This document shows, one piece after another, positions 9,171 through 17,030 of a stretch of DNA of 48,658 nucleotides. Under the pieces are notes generated by a model. The model searched no databases, was not told the origin of the DNA, and worked only from the letters and a program-made list of their open reading frames with translations. The DNA comes from Streptomyces phaeoluteigriseus (GTDB lineage Bacteria > Actinomycetota > Actinomycetes > Streptomycetales > Streptomycetaceae). The translations under genes were made by a program, and so were the position numbers. Where the stretch lies: NCBI RefSeq assembly GCF_001896135.2, contig NZ_MPOH02000016.1, forward strand, positions 14,667-63,324. Direction: 5' to 3'. The first letter of the stretch is position 1; every line of letters begins with the position of its first letter.

Positions 9171-10187
9171 TCAGGTCGTGCTCGCGGTACGGCGCTGGAC
9201 CAGCACGGCGGCGACGATGATCGCGCCCTTGGCGATCTGCTGGACGTCGCTCTGCAGGTTGTTCAGGGCGAAGATGTTGGTGATCGTGGTGAAGATCAGG
9301 ACGCCCAGCACGGAGCCGACGATGGTGCCGCGCCCTCCGCTGAGCAGGGTGCCGCCGATGATCGCGGCGGCGATGGCGTCGAGTTCGTAGAGGTTGCCGT
9401 TGGTGTTCTGACCCGATCCGGACAGGATGATCAACAGGAAGGCGGCGATGCCGCAGCACAACCCGGACAGCAGGTAGAGGTACAGCCGCTGGCGGCGTAC
9501 GTCGATGCCGGCGAGGCGGGCGGCCTCCGCGTTGCCGCCGACGGCGACGGTGCGCCGGCCGAAGGTGGTGCGGTTCAGCACCAGCCAGCCGATGATCGTC
9601 ACGACTGCGAAGACCATGACGAGGGGCGGCACGCCGAGGACGTAGGAGTCACGCTCGCCGAGGTCGAGGATGCTCTCGGAGGTGACGATCTGTGTCTTGC
9701 CGTCGGTGATCTGCAGGGCGAGTCCGCGGGCGGAGGCGAGCATCGCGAGGGTGGCGATGAACGGGACCATGCCTCCGTAGGCGATGAGCAGGCCGTTGAC
9801 CAGGCCGCAGCCGAGGCCGACGAGGACGGAGGTGAAGAGGATGCCGCCGAAACCGTACTCCTGGGTGGCGAGTGTGGTCGCCCAGACGGAGGCGAGGGCG
9901 ACGATCGCTCCGACCGAGAGGTCGATGCCGCCGGAGGTGATGACGAAGGTCATGCCGACCGTGACGACACCGATCACCGAGCCCTGCGTGAGGACGAGTT
10001 GCAGGTTTCGGGTGTCGAGGAACTCGTCGGGCTTGGTGATGCCGCCGATCACGACGAGTGCGGCGAGGACGCCGAGCAGGGAGAGGGTGCGGATGTCGGC
10101 ACGGGCCACGAGGCCGTGCCAGGCGGGGAGTTGGGCCTGGGGCACCTTGTCGGTGCTGCCCCGCGGCGGGGAGACGGGCTGCGTCAT
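9171..10187 (-). CDS. Sugar ABC transporter permease (RbsC-like)
   Basis: A 338-residue membrane protein of the BPD_transp_2 (ribose/galactose/inositol importer) family. After a hydrophilic N-terminus of about 33 residues it has 8-10 hydrophobic helices. Family motifs include GGIDLSVGAIVAL, the EAARLAGIDV segment that contacts the ATPase, and GGTLLSGGRG near the C-terminus. The ATG overlaps the stop of the ATPase gene by four bases (ATGA), so translation of the two is coupled. Confidence 0.92.
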   Translation of the reverse strand: MTQPVSPPRGSTDKVPQAQLPAWHGLVARADIRTLSLLGVLAALVVIGGITKPDEFLDTRNLQLVLTQGSVIGVVTVGMTFVITSGGIDLSVGAIVALASVWATTLATQEYGFGGILFTSVLVGLGCGLVNGLLIAYGGMVPFIATLAMLASARGLALQITDGKTQIVTSESILDLGERDSYVLGVPPLVMVFAVVTIIGWLVLNRTTFGRRTVAVGGNAEAARLAGIDVRRQRLYLYLLSGLCCGIAAFLLIILSGSGQNTNGNLYELDAIAAAIIGGTLLSGGRGTIVGSVLGVLIFTTITNIFALNNLQSDVQQIAKGAIIVAAVLVQRRTASTT

Positions 10188-11710
10188 GACGCCGGACTTC
10201 CTTCCATGACGAGGTCGAGTACACGGTGTTCGTCCAGCTCGCGGGCGGGTGCGGTGTGGACCACGCGTCCCTCGCGGAGGACCAGGACGCGGTCGGCGAG
10301 GCCGAGGACCTCCGGCACCTCGCTGGAGACCATGAGCACGGCGAGGCCTTCGTCGGCCAGCCGACGGACGACCGCATACAGTTCGGCGCGGGCGCCGACG
10401 TCGACCCCGCGAGTGGGCTCGTCGAGCAGCAGGACGCGGCAGCCCCGCAGCAGCCAGCGGGCCAGGACGGCCTTCTGCTGGTTGCCGCCGGACAGGGTCC
10501 GGACCGGCACGGACGGGTTGTCGGGTCGCAGGGACAGTTCGCGGGTCGCGGCGCGGGCGGCGCCCTGTTCGGCACCGCGGTCGATCCAGCCGGCGCGTGA
10601 GAAGCGGGAGAGGGTGGAGACGGAGACGTTGCGGGTGACGGACTCCAGCATCAGCAGGGCCTGGGCTTTGCGCTCCTCGGGGGCGAGACCCAGCCCGGCG
10701 CGTACGGCGGCCCGCACGCTGCCCGGCCTCAACGGCCGCCCGTCCACCAGGACTTGGCCGGCGGTGGGCTTGCGTGCGCCGTAGATCGTCTCCAGGATCT
10801 CGGAGCGTCCGGAGCCGACCAGCCCGGCCAGGCCGACGATCTCCCCCGGCCGCAGGTCGAGGTCGATCGGTTCGAACTCGCCCTCCCTGGCCAGTCCGCG
10901 CACCTCCAGCAGGGGCTTCGCGCCGGTCGGCGGCACGCCGTCCGCCGGTCGCTCGGGAAAGACGTACCCGACGTTGCGGCCCGTCATCAGGGCGACGACC
11001 TCGCGGGTGGGAGTCGTCTTCGCGGGCAGCCCGCCGGCCACCGCCCGGCCGTCCTTGAGCACGGTGACGCGGTCGCCGATGCGGCGGATCTCCTCCAGGC
11101 GGTGGGAGATGTAGACGACCGCGACGCCGTCCGCCGTGAGGTCGCCGACGATCCGGAAGAGGTTGTCGACCTCGTCGGGGTCGAGGGCGGCGGACGGTTC
11201 GTCCATCACGATCAGCCGGACGTCGTGGGACAGGGCCCGCGCCATGGACACCACCTGTTGCTGAGCCGCGGACAGCTCGCCCACCAGGCGGGCGGGATCG
11301 ATCTCGGCGTGCCCGAGTCGCTTGAGCAGGGCCGAGGTCGACTGACGGGCCAGCCTTCGGCGGACGACGAAACCGGCGGCCGTGGGTTCGTGGCCGAGGT
11401 GGACGTTCTCCGCCACCGACAGGTGTTCCACCAGGTCGAGTTCCTGGTAGATGGTGGCGATGCCGAGACGCATGGCGGCGATCGGCGAGCGCAGGACGAC
11501 GGGTTCGCCCCGCCAGCGGATGGTGCCGCCGTCGGGCTGGTGGGCTCCCGCCAGAACCTTGATCAGGGTCGACTTGCCGGCCCCGTTCTGGCCGAGCAGG
11601 CAGTGCACTTCACCGGCCTGGACGTCGAGGTCGACGCCGTCCAGGGCCCGGACGCCGGGGAACGACTTGGTGATGCCGGACATGCTGAGCAGCGGTGGTA
11701 CTGGTGCCAT
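10184..11710 (-). CDS. Sugar ABC transporter ATP-binding protein (RbsA-like, two ATPase domains)
   Basis: A 508-residue double ATPase. Domain 1 (about 8-245) has Walker A GQNGAGKS, signature-like LSAAQQQ and Walker B LIVMDEPSAAL. Domain 2 (about 260-500) has the degenerate Walker A LVGSGRSE, signature LSGGNQQK and Walker B LLLDEPTRGVD. This asymmetric pattern is normal for the RbsA/MglA/XylG class. It powers import by the downstream permease and lipoprotein and is first of the three transporter genes, 223 bp downstream of the ROK regulator gene, in a gap that probably holds the operon promoter. Confidence 0.93.
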   Translation of the reverse strand: MAPVPPLLSMSGITKSFPGVRALDGVDLDVQAGEVHCLLGQNGAGKSTLIKVLAGAHQPDGGTIRWRGEPVVLRSPIAAMRLGIATIYQELDLVEHLSVAENVHLGHEPTAAGFVVRRRLARQSTSALLKRLGHAEIDPARLVGELSAAQQQVVSMARALSHDVRLIVMDEPSAALDPDEVDNLFRIVGDLTADGVAVVYISHRLEEIRRIGDRVTVLKDGRAVAGGLPAKTTPTREVVALMTGRNVGYVFPERPADGVPPTGAKPLLEVRGLAREGEFEPIDLDLRPGEIVGLAGLVGSGRSEILETIYGARKPTAGQVLVDGRPLRPGSVRAAVRAGLGLAPEERKAQALLMLESVTRNVSVSTLSRFSRAGWIDRGAEQGAARAATRELSLRPDNPSVPVRTLSGGNQQKAVLARWLLRGCRVLLLDEPTRGVDVGARAELYAVVRRLADEGLAVLMVSSEVPEVLGLADRVLVLREGRVVHTAPARELDEHRVLDLVMEGSPAS

Positions 11711-11933
11711 GTGGGTTCCCCTCGGCGGGCGTGCGGGCCGGAGTCAGGGCAGAACGCCAGGAATCGGACGCTCTTGGGGTGGAGCGGGGTGGAGCAGGGC
11801 AGGGCGGAGCAGTGCGCTGGGACGGCGGTGCCCTACGAAGGGCGGTGGAGGTTCGTGAGAGGACTGAGGTGGATCGGCCGGTACGAACGGTGGCTACGCG
11901 GGTGGGTACGGGTCGCCGGGACGAGCAGGGTGG

Positions 11934-13124
11934 CTACGCGGGAGAGAACAGGTGGTCGCTGATCAGGCGGGCCGCGCCGATGACGCCGGCGGTGGGGCCC
12001 AACTCGCCGAGCACGATGGGGAGGTTGCCGGTCGCCAGCGGAAGCGACTGGCGGTAGACCTGGGTGCGGATGGCGGCGAGCAGGGTGTGGCCGAGGCCGG
12101 TCACCCCGCCGCCGATCACCACCAGGCCGGGGTTGAAGAACGAGACGAGCCCGGCGATGACCTGGCCGACGCGGTTGCCGCCCTCGCGGATCAGGTCCAG
12201 GGAGGTGGCGTCGCCCGCGGCTGCCGCGGCGGCCACGTCGACGGCGGTGAGGCCGCCGTTCGTCGCCAGCCGTGCCGCGAGTTCCGCCGAAAGCCCCTGC
12301 TGGGCGGCGTCCATGGCATCGCGGGCCAGGGCCGCGCCGCTGAAGTAGGCCTCCAGGCAACCGCGGTTGCCGCAGGCGCAGGGGCGGCCGTCGGGCACGG
12401 CCTGGATGTGCCCGATGTCGCCCGCGCTGCCGGTGGTACCGCGGTAGACCTGGCCGCCGACGACGATGCCGCAGCCGATACCGGTGCCGATCTTGACGCA
12501 GAGGAAGTCGGCGACGGTGCGGGCGACACCCGCGTGCTGCTCACCCATCGCCATGAGGTTCACGTCGTTGTCGACCATGACCGGGCAGCCGAGTTCCTGG
12601 CTGAGCGCCTCCCGCACGGGGAAGCCGTCCCAGCCGGGCATGATCGGCGGCGCGACCGGTACGCCCTCGGGGAAGCGGACCGGGCCGGGGACGCCGATGC
12701 CGGCGCCGTCGAAGCCCTCGGCGAGTCCCGTCGCCTTGAGCTTCGCGGCCATGGCGAGCACCTGCTCGAAGACCGCGACCGGACCCTCCCGTACGTCGAG
12801 GGGCTGGTTGAGGTGTCCGAGCGTCTCCAGTTCGGCGTTGGTGACGGCGACGTCGACCGAGGTCGCGCCGATGTCGACACCGAGGAAACGGAGTTGGGGA
12901 TTGAGCCGGACGTTGTGGGAGCGGCGGCCACCACGCGAGGCGGCGAGTCCGTCGGCCACGACCAGCCCCGTCTCCAGCAGCCGGTCCACCTCCACGGCCA
13001 GCTTGGACCGTGACAGGTCGACCTGGTCGCCCAGCTGGGCGCGGGAGTTGGGACCTCCGTCACGCAACAGCCGCAGCAGCCGGGCCTGGTGGGCGTTCGC
13101 GGGTCGTGCCGTCATGCGCCTCAC
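11934..13124 (-). CDS. ROK family transcriptional regulator
   Basis: A 396-residue regulator with an N-terminal winged helix-turn-helix (about 8-65, NSRAQLGDQVDLSRSKLAVEVDRL region) followed by a ROK sugar-kinase-like domain starting FLGVDIGATSVDVAV. The zinc-binding/ROK signature is CACGNRGCLEAYFSG. I chose GTG at 13124 because GGGAGG lies five bases upstream; the ATG three codons later would have poor spacing. The ORF extends upstream, but that extension lacks a ribosome site. It precedes the ABC importer on the same strand and probably represses it until a sugar or sugar phosphate binds. Confidence 0.9.
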   Translation of the reverse strand: MRRMTARPANAHQARLLRLLRDGGPNSRAQLGDQVDLSRSKLAVEVDRLLETGLVVADGLAASRGGRRSHNVRLNPQLRFLGVDIGATSVDVAVTNAELETLGHLNQPLDVREGPVAVFEQVLAMAAKLKATGLAEGFDGAGIGVPGPVRFPEGVPVAPPIMPGWDGFPVREALSQELGCPVMVDNDVNLMAMGEQHAGVARTVADFLCVKIGTGIGCGIVVGGQVYRGTTGSAGDIGHIQAVPDGRPCACGNRGCLEAYFSGAALARDAMDAAQQGLSAELAARLATNGGLTAVDVAAAAAAGDATSLDLIREGGNRVGQVIAGLVSFFNPGLVVIGGGVTGLGHTLLAAIRTQVYRQSLPLATGNLPIVLGELGPTAGVIGAARLISDHLFSPA

Positions 13125-13252
13125 GAACCCCTCCCCGTCTCGATCGGCCGCCTGCTGTCGTGCTTTCGAGGGGAACGTAGCAGCGGTTGCCGGGAGTGGG
13201 AAGAAGTCGTGCACGGATTGCCGTCAACTTTCTCCACTCACAGGACAAAGAA

Positions 13253-13286
13253 GTGCCCTGCGGCGCGTCGAGGGCACGCAGGGCAC
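13253..13286 (-). terminator. Stem-loop terminator after the GntR gene
   Basis: Perfect 10-bp inverted repeat, GTGCCCTGCG at 13253-13262 and CGCAGGGCAC at 13277-13286, with a 14-base loop. It lies beyond the stop of the leftward GntR/FCD gene and upstream of the ROK gene, so it insulates the formate module from the sugar locus. Confidence 0.7.
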
Positions 13287-13352
13287 GGGTGAGTGGCGGC
13301 GGAGCGGCGGCAGAGGTGGCGAGAGCGGTGCCGGTGACGGTTCGGCGCCGGG

Positions 13353-14030
13353 TTACGCCCTCTGGCGGGCGTGGTACGAGCGGCGCGTGTGTTCGGTGTG
13401 TTCGCGCATGAGCTGGGTGGCGCGCTGCTCGTCGCCTTCCGCGATCGCGGCGATCAGGTCCCGGTGTTCGATCCAGGACTGGTGACCGCGCTGTCGGGCG
13501 ATGGGCGTGTAGTACCAGCGCACACGCCGGTCGACCTGTCCCGCCAGCTCGGCGAGGACCGCGTTGCCCGCCAGCTCCATGATCTTCGCGTGGAACGTGG
13601 CGTTGAGGAGGACGGCCCGGTCCACGTCGTCGGAGGCCACCGCCAGCATGCCCTGCGCCTGGAGATCGTACAGAGCGTCGAGACCCGCCTTGTCGGCGTT
13701 CGCGGCCGCGAGCCGGGCCGCCTCTGCCTCCAACAGCGTACGGACGGTGAGGAGTTGGTCGGCCTCCTCTTCGGTCGGCTCGTGCACGAACGCGCCCTGG
13801 GCAGGTCGCAGATCGACCCAGCCCTCGGTGTTCAGCCGCTGCAACGCCTCGCGCACCGGCTGCCGGGAGACGCCGAGGTGACCGGCGAGTTCGCTCTCGA
13901 CGAGGTGCTGGCCGGGCTGGAGAGCGCGGGTGGTGATGAGTTCGAGCAGGGCCTCGTACACGCGCTCGCGCAGCGGGCCGGGGCGTTCGAGCTTGGGCAC
14001 CGCACCCTGCGGCAGTCCTGTCGACAACAT
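13353..14030 (-). CDS. GntR family regulator with FCD ligand-binding domain
   Basis: A 225-residue repressor-type protein. The winged HTH is at about 17-82 (LRERVYEALLELI to VSRQPVREALQRL) and an all-helical FCD domain at about 90-215, whose His/Asp residues (FHAKIMELAGN, HRDLIAAI) usually bind a metal and a carboxylic acid. ATG at 14030 follows a GGAGGGGG site. Operator-like words upstream of this gene are shared with the formate dehydrogenase promoter, which suggests autoregulation and control of the divergent operon. Small carboxylates such as oxalate, formate or glyoxylate are plausible ligands from context; this is inference. Confidence 0.9.
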   Translation of the reverse strand: MLSTGLPQGAVPKLERPGPLRERVYEALLELITTRALQPGQHLVESELAGHLGVSRQPVREALQRLNTEGWVDLRPAQGAFVHEPTEEEADQLLTVRTLLEAEAARLAAANADKAGLDALYDLQAQGMLAVASDDVDRAVLLNATFHAKIMELAGNAVLAELAGQVDRRVRWYYTPIARQRGHQSWIEHRDLIAAIAEGDEQRATQLMREHTEHTRRSYHARQRA

Positions 14031-14086
14031 CGGTCGGTCCCCCTCCTGGGCAGCGCCGGGCGCCGGCAGCCGGAAAGCCAGTATCG

Positions 14087-14110
14087 ATTGTCTTTCGTCT
14101 ACAGTCTACG
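14087..14110. promoter_or_regulatory. Candidate GntR/FCD operator upstream of its own gene
   Basis: Contains ATTGTCT (14087-14093) and GTCTACAGT (14097-14105). The latter is the exact reverse complement of ACTGTAGAC in the promoter of the formate dehydrogenase operon at 16938. TGT-N2-ACA words are typical of FCD-type GntR operators. It lies about 60 bp upstream of the GntR start. Confidence 0.5.
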
Positions 14111-14181
14111 GCTCACTGTAGCCAGAGCCGGGCGTGGACGACCGCGTCACATCTGTCGCCCGGATACGCGACACCCGCCCG

Positions 14182-15129
14182 TCACGGGCAGCGTACGACC
14201 TGCCCGGCGTACGAGAGGTTGCCGCCGAAACCGAACAGCAGGACCGGATCACCACTGGTGATCGCGCCCTGCTCCACCAGCTTGGAGAAGGCGAGCGGGA
14301 TGCTCGCCGCGGAGGTGTTGCCCGATTCGGTGACATCACGCGCGACCACGGCGTTGACGGCGCCGATCTTCGCCGCGAGAGGCTCGATGATGCGCAGGTT
14401 CGCCTGGTGGAGAACCACGGCGGCCAGCTCCTCCGGAACGAGACCGGCCCGCTCGCAGGCCTCCCTCGCGAGCGGCGGCAGCCGGGTCGTCGCCCACCGG
14501 TAGACACTCTGCCCCTCCTGCGCGAACCGGGCCGGCTGCCCCTCGATGCGCACCGCGTGGCCCATCTCGGGCACCGACCCCCACAGCACGGGCCCGATCC
14601 CGGGCTCGGTGCCGACGGGGCAGGCCTCGACCACGGCGGCGCCCGCTCCGTCGCCGACCAGGACGCAGGTCGTGCGGTCGGTCCAGTCGGTCACCTCGGA
14701 CATCTTGTCGGCGCCGATGACCAGGGCACGGGTCGCGGCGCCCGCGCGGACCGTGTGGTCGGCGGTGGCGAGCGCGTGGGTGAACCCGGCGCACACCACG
14801 TTGACGTCCATCGCGGCCGGCCCCGGGATGCCGAGGCGGGCGGCGACCCGGGCGGCCATGTTGGGCGAGCGGTTCACGGCGGTGGAGGTGGCGACGAGGA
14901 CCAGGTCGATGTCCTGGGGGGTGAGACCGGCCGCCGCGAGCGCCTTGGCGGCGGCGTGCGCGGCCAGCTCGTCCACCGGCTCGTCGGGTCCGGCGATGTG
15001 GCGCGTGCGGATACCCACCCGGCTCCTGATCCACTCGTCATTGGTGTCGACCAGTTCCGCCAGGTCCTCGTTGGTGAGTACCTTGGCGGGCTGGTAGTGA
15101 CCGACGGCGGCGATGCGCGAGCCGTTCAT
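14182..15129 (-). CDS. 3-oxoacyl-ACP synthase III family protein (KASIII/FabH-like)
   Basis: A 315-residue thiolase-fold condensing enzyme. The full catalytic triad is present: Cys113 (VNVVCAGF), His241 (LHQAN) and Asn271 (GNTSAAS), close to the FabH positions. ATG at 15129 is preceded by a G-rich element; the longer in-frame start has no support. There is no acyl carrier protein or other fatty-acid gene nearby, so this is unlikely to be the housekeeping FabH. KASIII-like enzymes also do acyl transfer or condensation in secondary metabolism. It sits between the GntR regulator and the OFA carrier on the same strand. The reason for its place beside formate genes is not clear. Confidence 0.88.
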   Translation of the reverse strand: MNGSRIAAVGHYQPAKVLTNEDLAELVDTNDEWIRSRVGIRTRHIAGPDEPVDELAAHAAAKALAAAGLTPQDIDLVLVATSTAVNRSPNMAARVAARLGIPGPAAMDVNVVCAGFTHALATADHTVRAGAATRALVIGADKMSEVTDWTDRTTCVLVGDGAGAAVVEACPVGTEPGIGPVLWGSVPEMGHAVRIEGQPARFAQEGQSVYRWATTRLPPLAREACERAGLVPEELAAVVLHQANLRIIEPLAAKIGAVNAVVARDVTESGNTSAASIPLAFSKLVEQGAITSGDPVLLFGFGGNLSYAGQVVRCP

Positions 15130-15264
15130 TGGGGGGTCCCCCTCGTTGCCTGGGTAGCGGGAATCCCCCAGTCTGATCAGTGACCCACGGGTACGCGGGC
15201 ACGTGAAGCGACAGGAAACCCGCGCCGGGCTTGTCGGCTTCCCGCTATCCCCGCCCCGCCCGGA

Positions 15265-15303
15265 CATCCGTCCGCCGTGGCGGTCGGGCCACGGCGACGG
15301 ATG
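15265..15303 (-). terminator. Two-tier stem-loop terminator after the MFS carrier genes
   Basis: Outer arms CATCCGTC (15265-15272) and GACGGATG (15296-15303) enclose inner arms CCGTGGC and GCCACGG with a six-base loop. It is 10 bp beyond the stop of the small-subunit gene and separates it from the KASIII gene. Confidence 0.7.
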
Positions 15304-15312
15304 CCCCGCCCG

Positions 15313-15456
15313 CTATCCGGTGAACAGCTGCGTGGCCTTCCGTACGAGTTCGTACAGCCCGTAGGCGAGCGGTGCGCCCACCCACAGCCAGGCGAAGGCG
15401 GTCAGCGGTCGCCGGTCAGGCGGATTCGGGCTGCTGGGGCCTGGCTCCTGCGACAT
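15313..15456 (-). CDS. MFS transporter small subunit (single-span membrane protein)
   Basis: A small protein with one transmembrane helix (LTAFAWLWVGAPLAYGLYEL) and a short basic tail ending TQLFTG. I used ATG at 15456, giving 47 residues; an ATG at 15504 would give 63 residues with a Pro-rich start. It overlaps the 3' end of the OFA carrier gene by 41 bases in another frame, so the two are translated together. Proteins of this type regularly follow OFA carriers in actinomycetes and are annotated as MFS small subunits. A role in stabilising or regulating the carrier is inferred. Confidence 0.75.
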   Translation of the reverse strand: MSQEPGPSSPNPPDRRPLTAFAWLWVGAPLAYGLYELVRKATQLFTG

Positions 15457-16810
15457 CGGTCGCGGAACCGGTCGGGGAGCCGGTTTCGGCGTCGGCTGCG
15501 GCATCGGCGGCCTCCTTCGGGGCGGGGACGTGGTGGTGGCGGGCGTGGACGGGGCGGACGAGTTCGTTGGCGACGAAGCCGACGACGAGCAGCCCGATCA
15601 TGATGACCATGGACGCGGTGTAGAGGGACGAGCCGTGTCTGCCCGCCTCCTCCTGCCGGTCGGCGATCCAGTTCACGATCAGCGGGCCCAGGACGCCGGC
15701 CGTCGACCAGGCGGTGAGCAGTCGCCCGTGGATGGCGCCGACCTGGTAGGTCCCGAACAGGTCCTTGAGGTAGGCGGGGATCGTGGCGAAGCCGCCGCCG
15801 TAGAAGGAGAGGATCACCAGCGCGGACAGGATGAACACGGGCTTGGAGGAGTCGCCGACCAGGGCGATCAGCGCGTACATGAGGGCGCCGACGCCCAGGT
15901 AGACGCGGTAGATGTTCTTGCGTCCGATGAGGTCGGAGGTCGACGACCAGCCGATGCGGCCGGCCATGTTGGCGGCCGAGAGCAGGGCGACGAAGCCCGC
16001 CGCGGCGGTGACGGACACGGGCGTCGAGGTGTCGGCGAAGAAGTCCGTGATCATCGGGGCGGCCTTCTCCAGGATGCCGATGCCGGCGGTCACGTTCATG
16101 CAGAGCACGACCCACAGGCACCAGAACTGCGGGGTGCGCACGGCGGTGCGGGCGGAGACCTGCACGCCCGCCGCGGCGCCGGGGTCGCCCTGCGCGCCCG
16201 GCCCGGCGGGGCGTGGCACGCGCACCAGCAGGACGCCCAGGGTCATGAACACGGCATACGACAGCCCGTGGACGAGGAACGCCAGCGCGATCCCGGAGTG
16301 GTCGGAGCCGAACGACTCCAGCATCTGCGCCGACCAGGGCGAGGCGATGAGCGCACCGCCGCCGAAGCCCATGATCGCGATGCCGGTGGCCATACCGGGC
16401 CGATCCGGGAACCACTTGATCAGTGTGGACACGGGCGAGATGTAACCGATGCCGAGGCCGATGCCGCCGACGAAGCCGTAGCCGAGGACGATCAGCCAGT
16501 ACTGCTCGGTGGCGGCGCCGAGCGCGGAGATGAGGAAGCCGGACGAGAAGCAGATCAGGGCGACGGTCATCGCCCAGCGCGGCCCGTTGCGCTCCACGAG
16601 CGTGCCGCCGAACGCCGCGGAGAGGCCGAGCATGACGATCGCCAGCTGGAAGGGGAGCGCGCTCTGCGTGCCGCTGAGGCCGAGCGCGGATTCGAGCGGC
16701 GGCTTGAATACGGACCAGGCGTAGGCCTGGCCGATGGAGAGGTGGACGGAGAGGGCGGCGGGCGGGACGAGCCAGCGGCTCCAGCCCAGGGGTGCGACCG
16801 GGGGACTCAT
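15416..16810 (-). CDS. OFA family MFS transporter (oxalate/formate antiporter-like)
   Basis: A 464-residue carrier with 12 predicted membrane helices and the OFA-type opening (SIGQAYAWSVFKPPLE). Later family segments are FVGGIGLGIGYISPVSTLIKWFPDRPGMATG and the loop-8/9 motif GRIGWSSTSDLIGRK. The C-terminus is hydrophilic. ATG at 16810 has only a weak GGGA upstream; the earlier start is rejected because the extension is not hydrophobic. OFA members exchange or import small carboxylates. Being divergent from the formate dehydrogenase operon, it most likely moves formate, oxalate or a related acid. No oxalyl-CoA decarboxylase or formyl-CoA transferase is in the window. Confidence 0.88.
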   Translation of the reverse strand: MSPPVAPLGWSRWLVPPAALSVHLSIGQAYAWSVFKPPLESALGLSGTQSALPFQLAIVMLGLSAAFGGTLVERNGPRWAMTVALICFSSGFLISALGAATEQYWLIVLGYGFVGGIGLGIGYISPVSTLIKWFPDRPGMATGIAIMGFGGGALIASPWSAQMLESFGSDHSGIALAFLVHGLSYAVFMTLGVLLVRVPRPAGPGAQGDPGAAAGVQVSARTAVRTPQFWCLWVVLCMNVTAGIGILEKAAPMITDFFADTSTPVSVTAAAGFVALLSAANMAGRIGWSSTSDLIGRKNIYRVYLGVGALMYALIALVGDSSKPVFILSALVILSFYGGGFATIPAYLKDLFGTYQVGAIHGRLLTAWSTAGVLGPLIVNWIADRQEEAGRHGSSLYTASMVIMIGLLVVGFVANELVRPVHARHHHVPAPKEAADAAADAETGSPTGSATDVAGARPQQPESA

Positions 16811-16937
16811 GATCCCGGACGGTAGGCAGCCGTACGGGAGTTGGAAAGTCGGCGCATCCGCCGTATGCGGTGAACGGTATGCGGGATGCGGTGAACGGTA
16901 GGGACCGCGCGCGCACCCTTGCTGGACCCACCTCCAT

Positions 16938-16949
16938 ACTGTAGACAAT
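16938..16949. promoter_or_regulatory. Candidate GntR operator in the OFA/formate dehydrogenase divergent promoter
   Basis: ACTGTAGACAAT at 16938-16949 contains the dyad TGT-AG-ACA. Nine of its bases recur in reverse at 14097-14105 upstream of the GntR gene. A second word, TCGACAGAATTC, follows at 16956. It lies in the 220-bp gap between the OFA carrier and the PanE-like gene, so one regulator could control both directions. Confidence 0.5.
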
Positions 16950-17030
16950 ATTCCGTCGACAGAATTCGGCCTGGTTGCGGCCGGCCTCTTCCACCTCCGC
17001 GGTATCCCTCAAACCGAACGGAGTGCTCCC

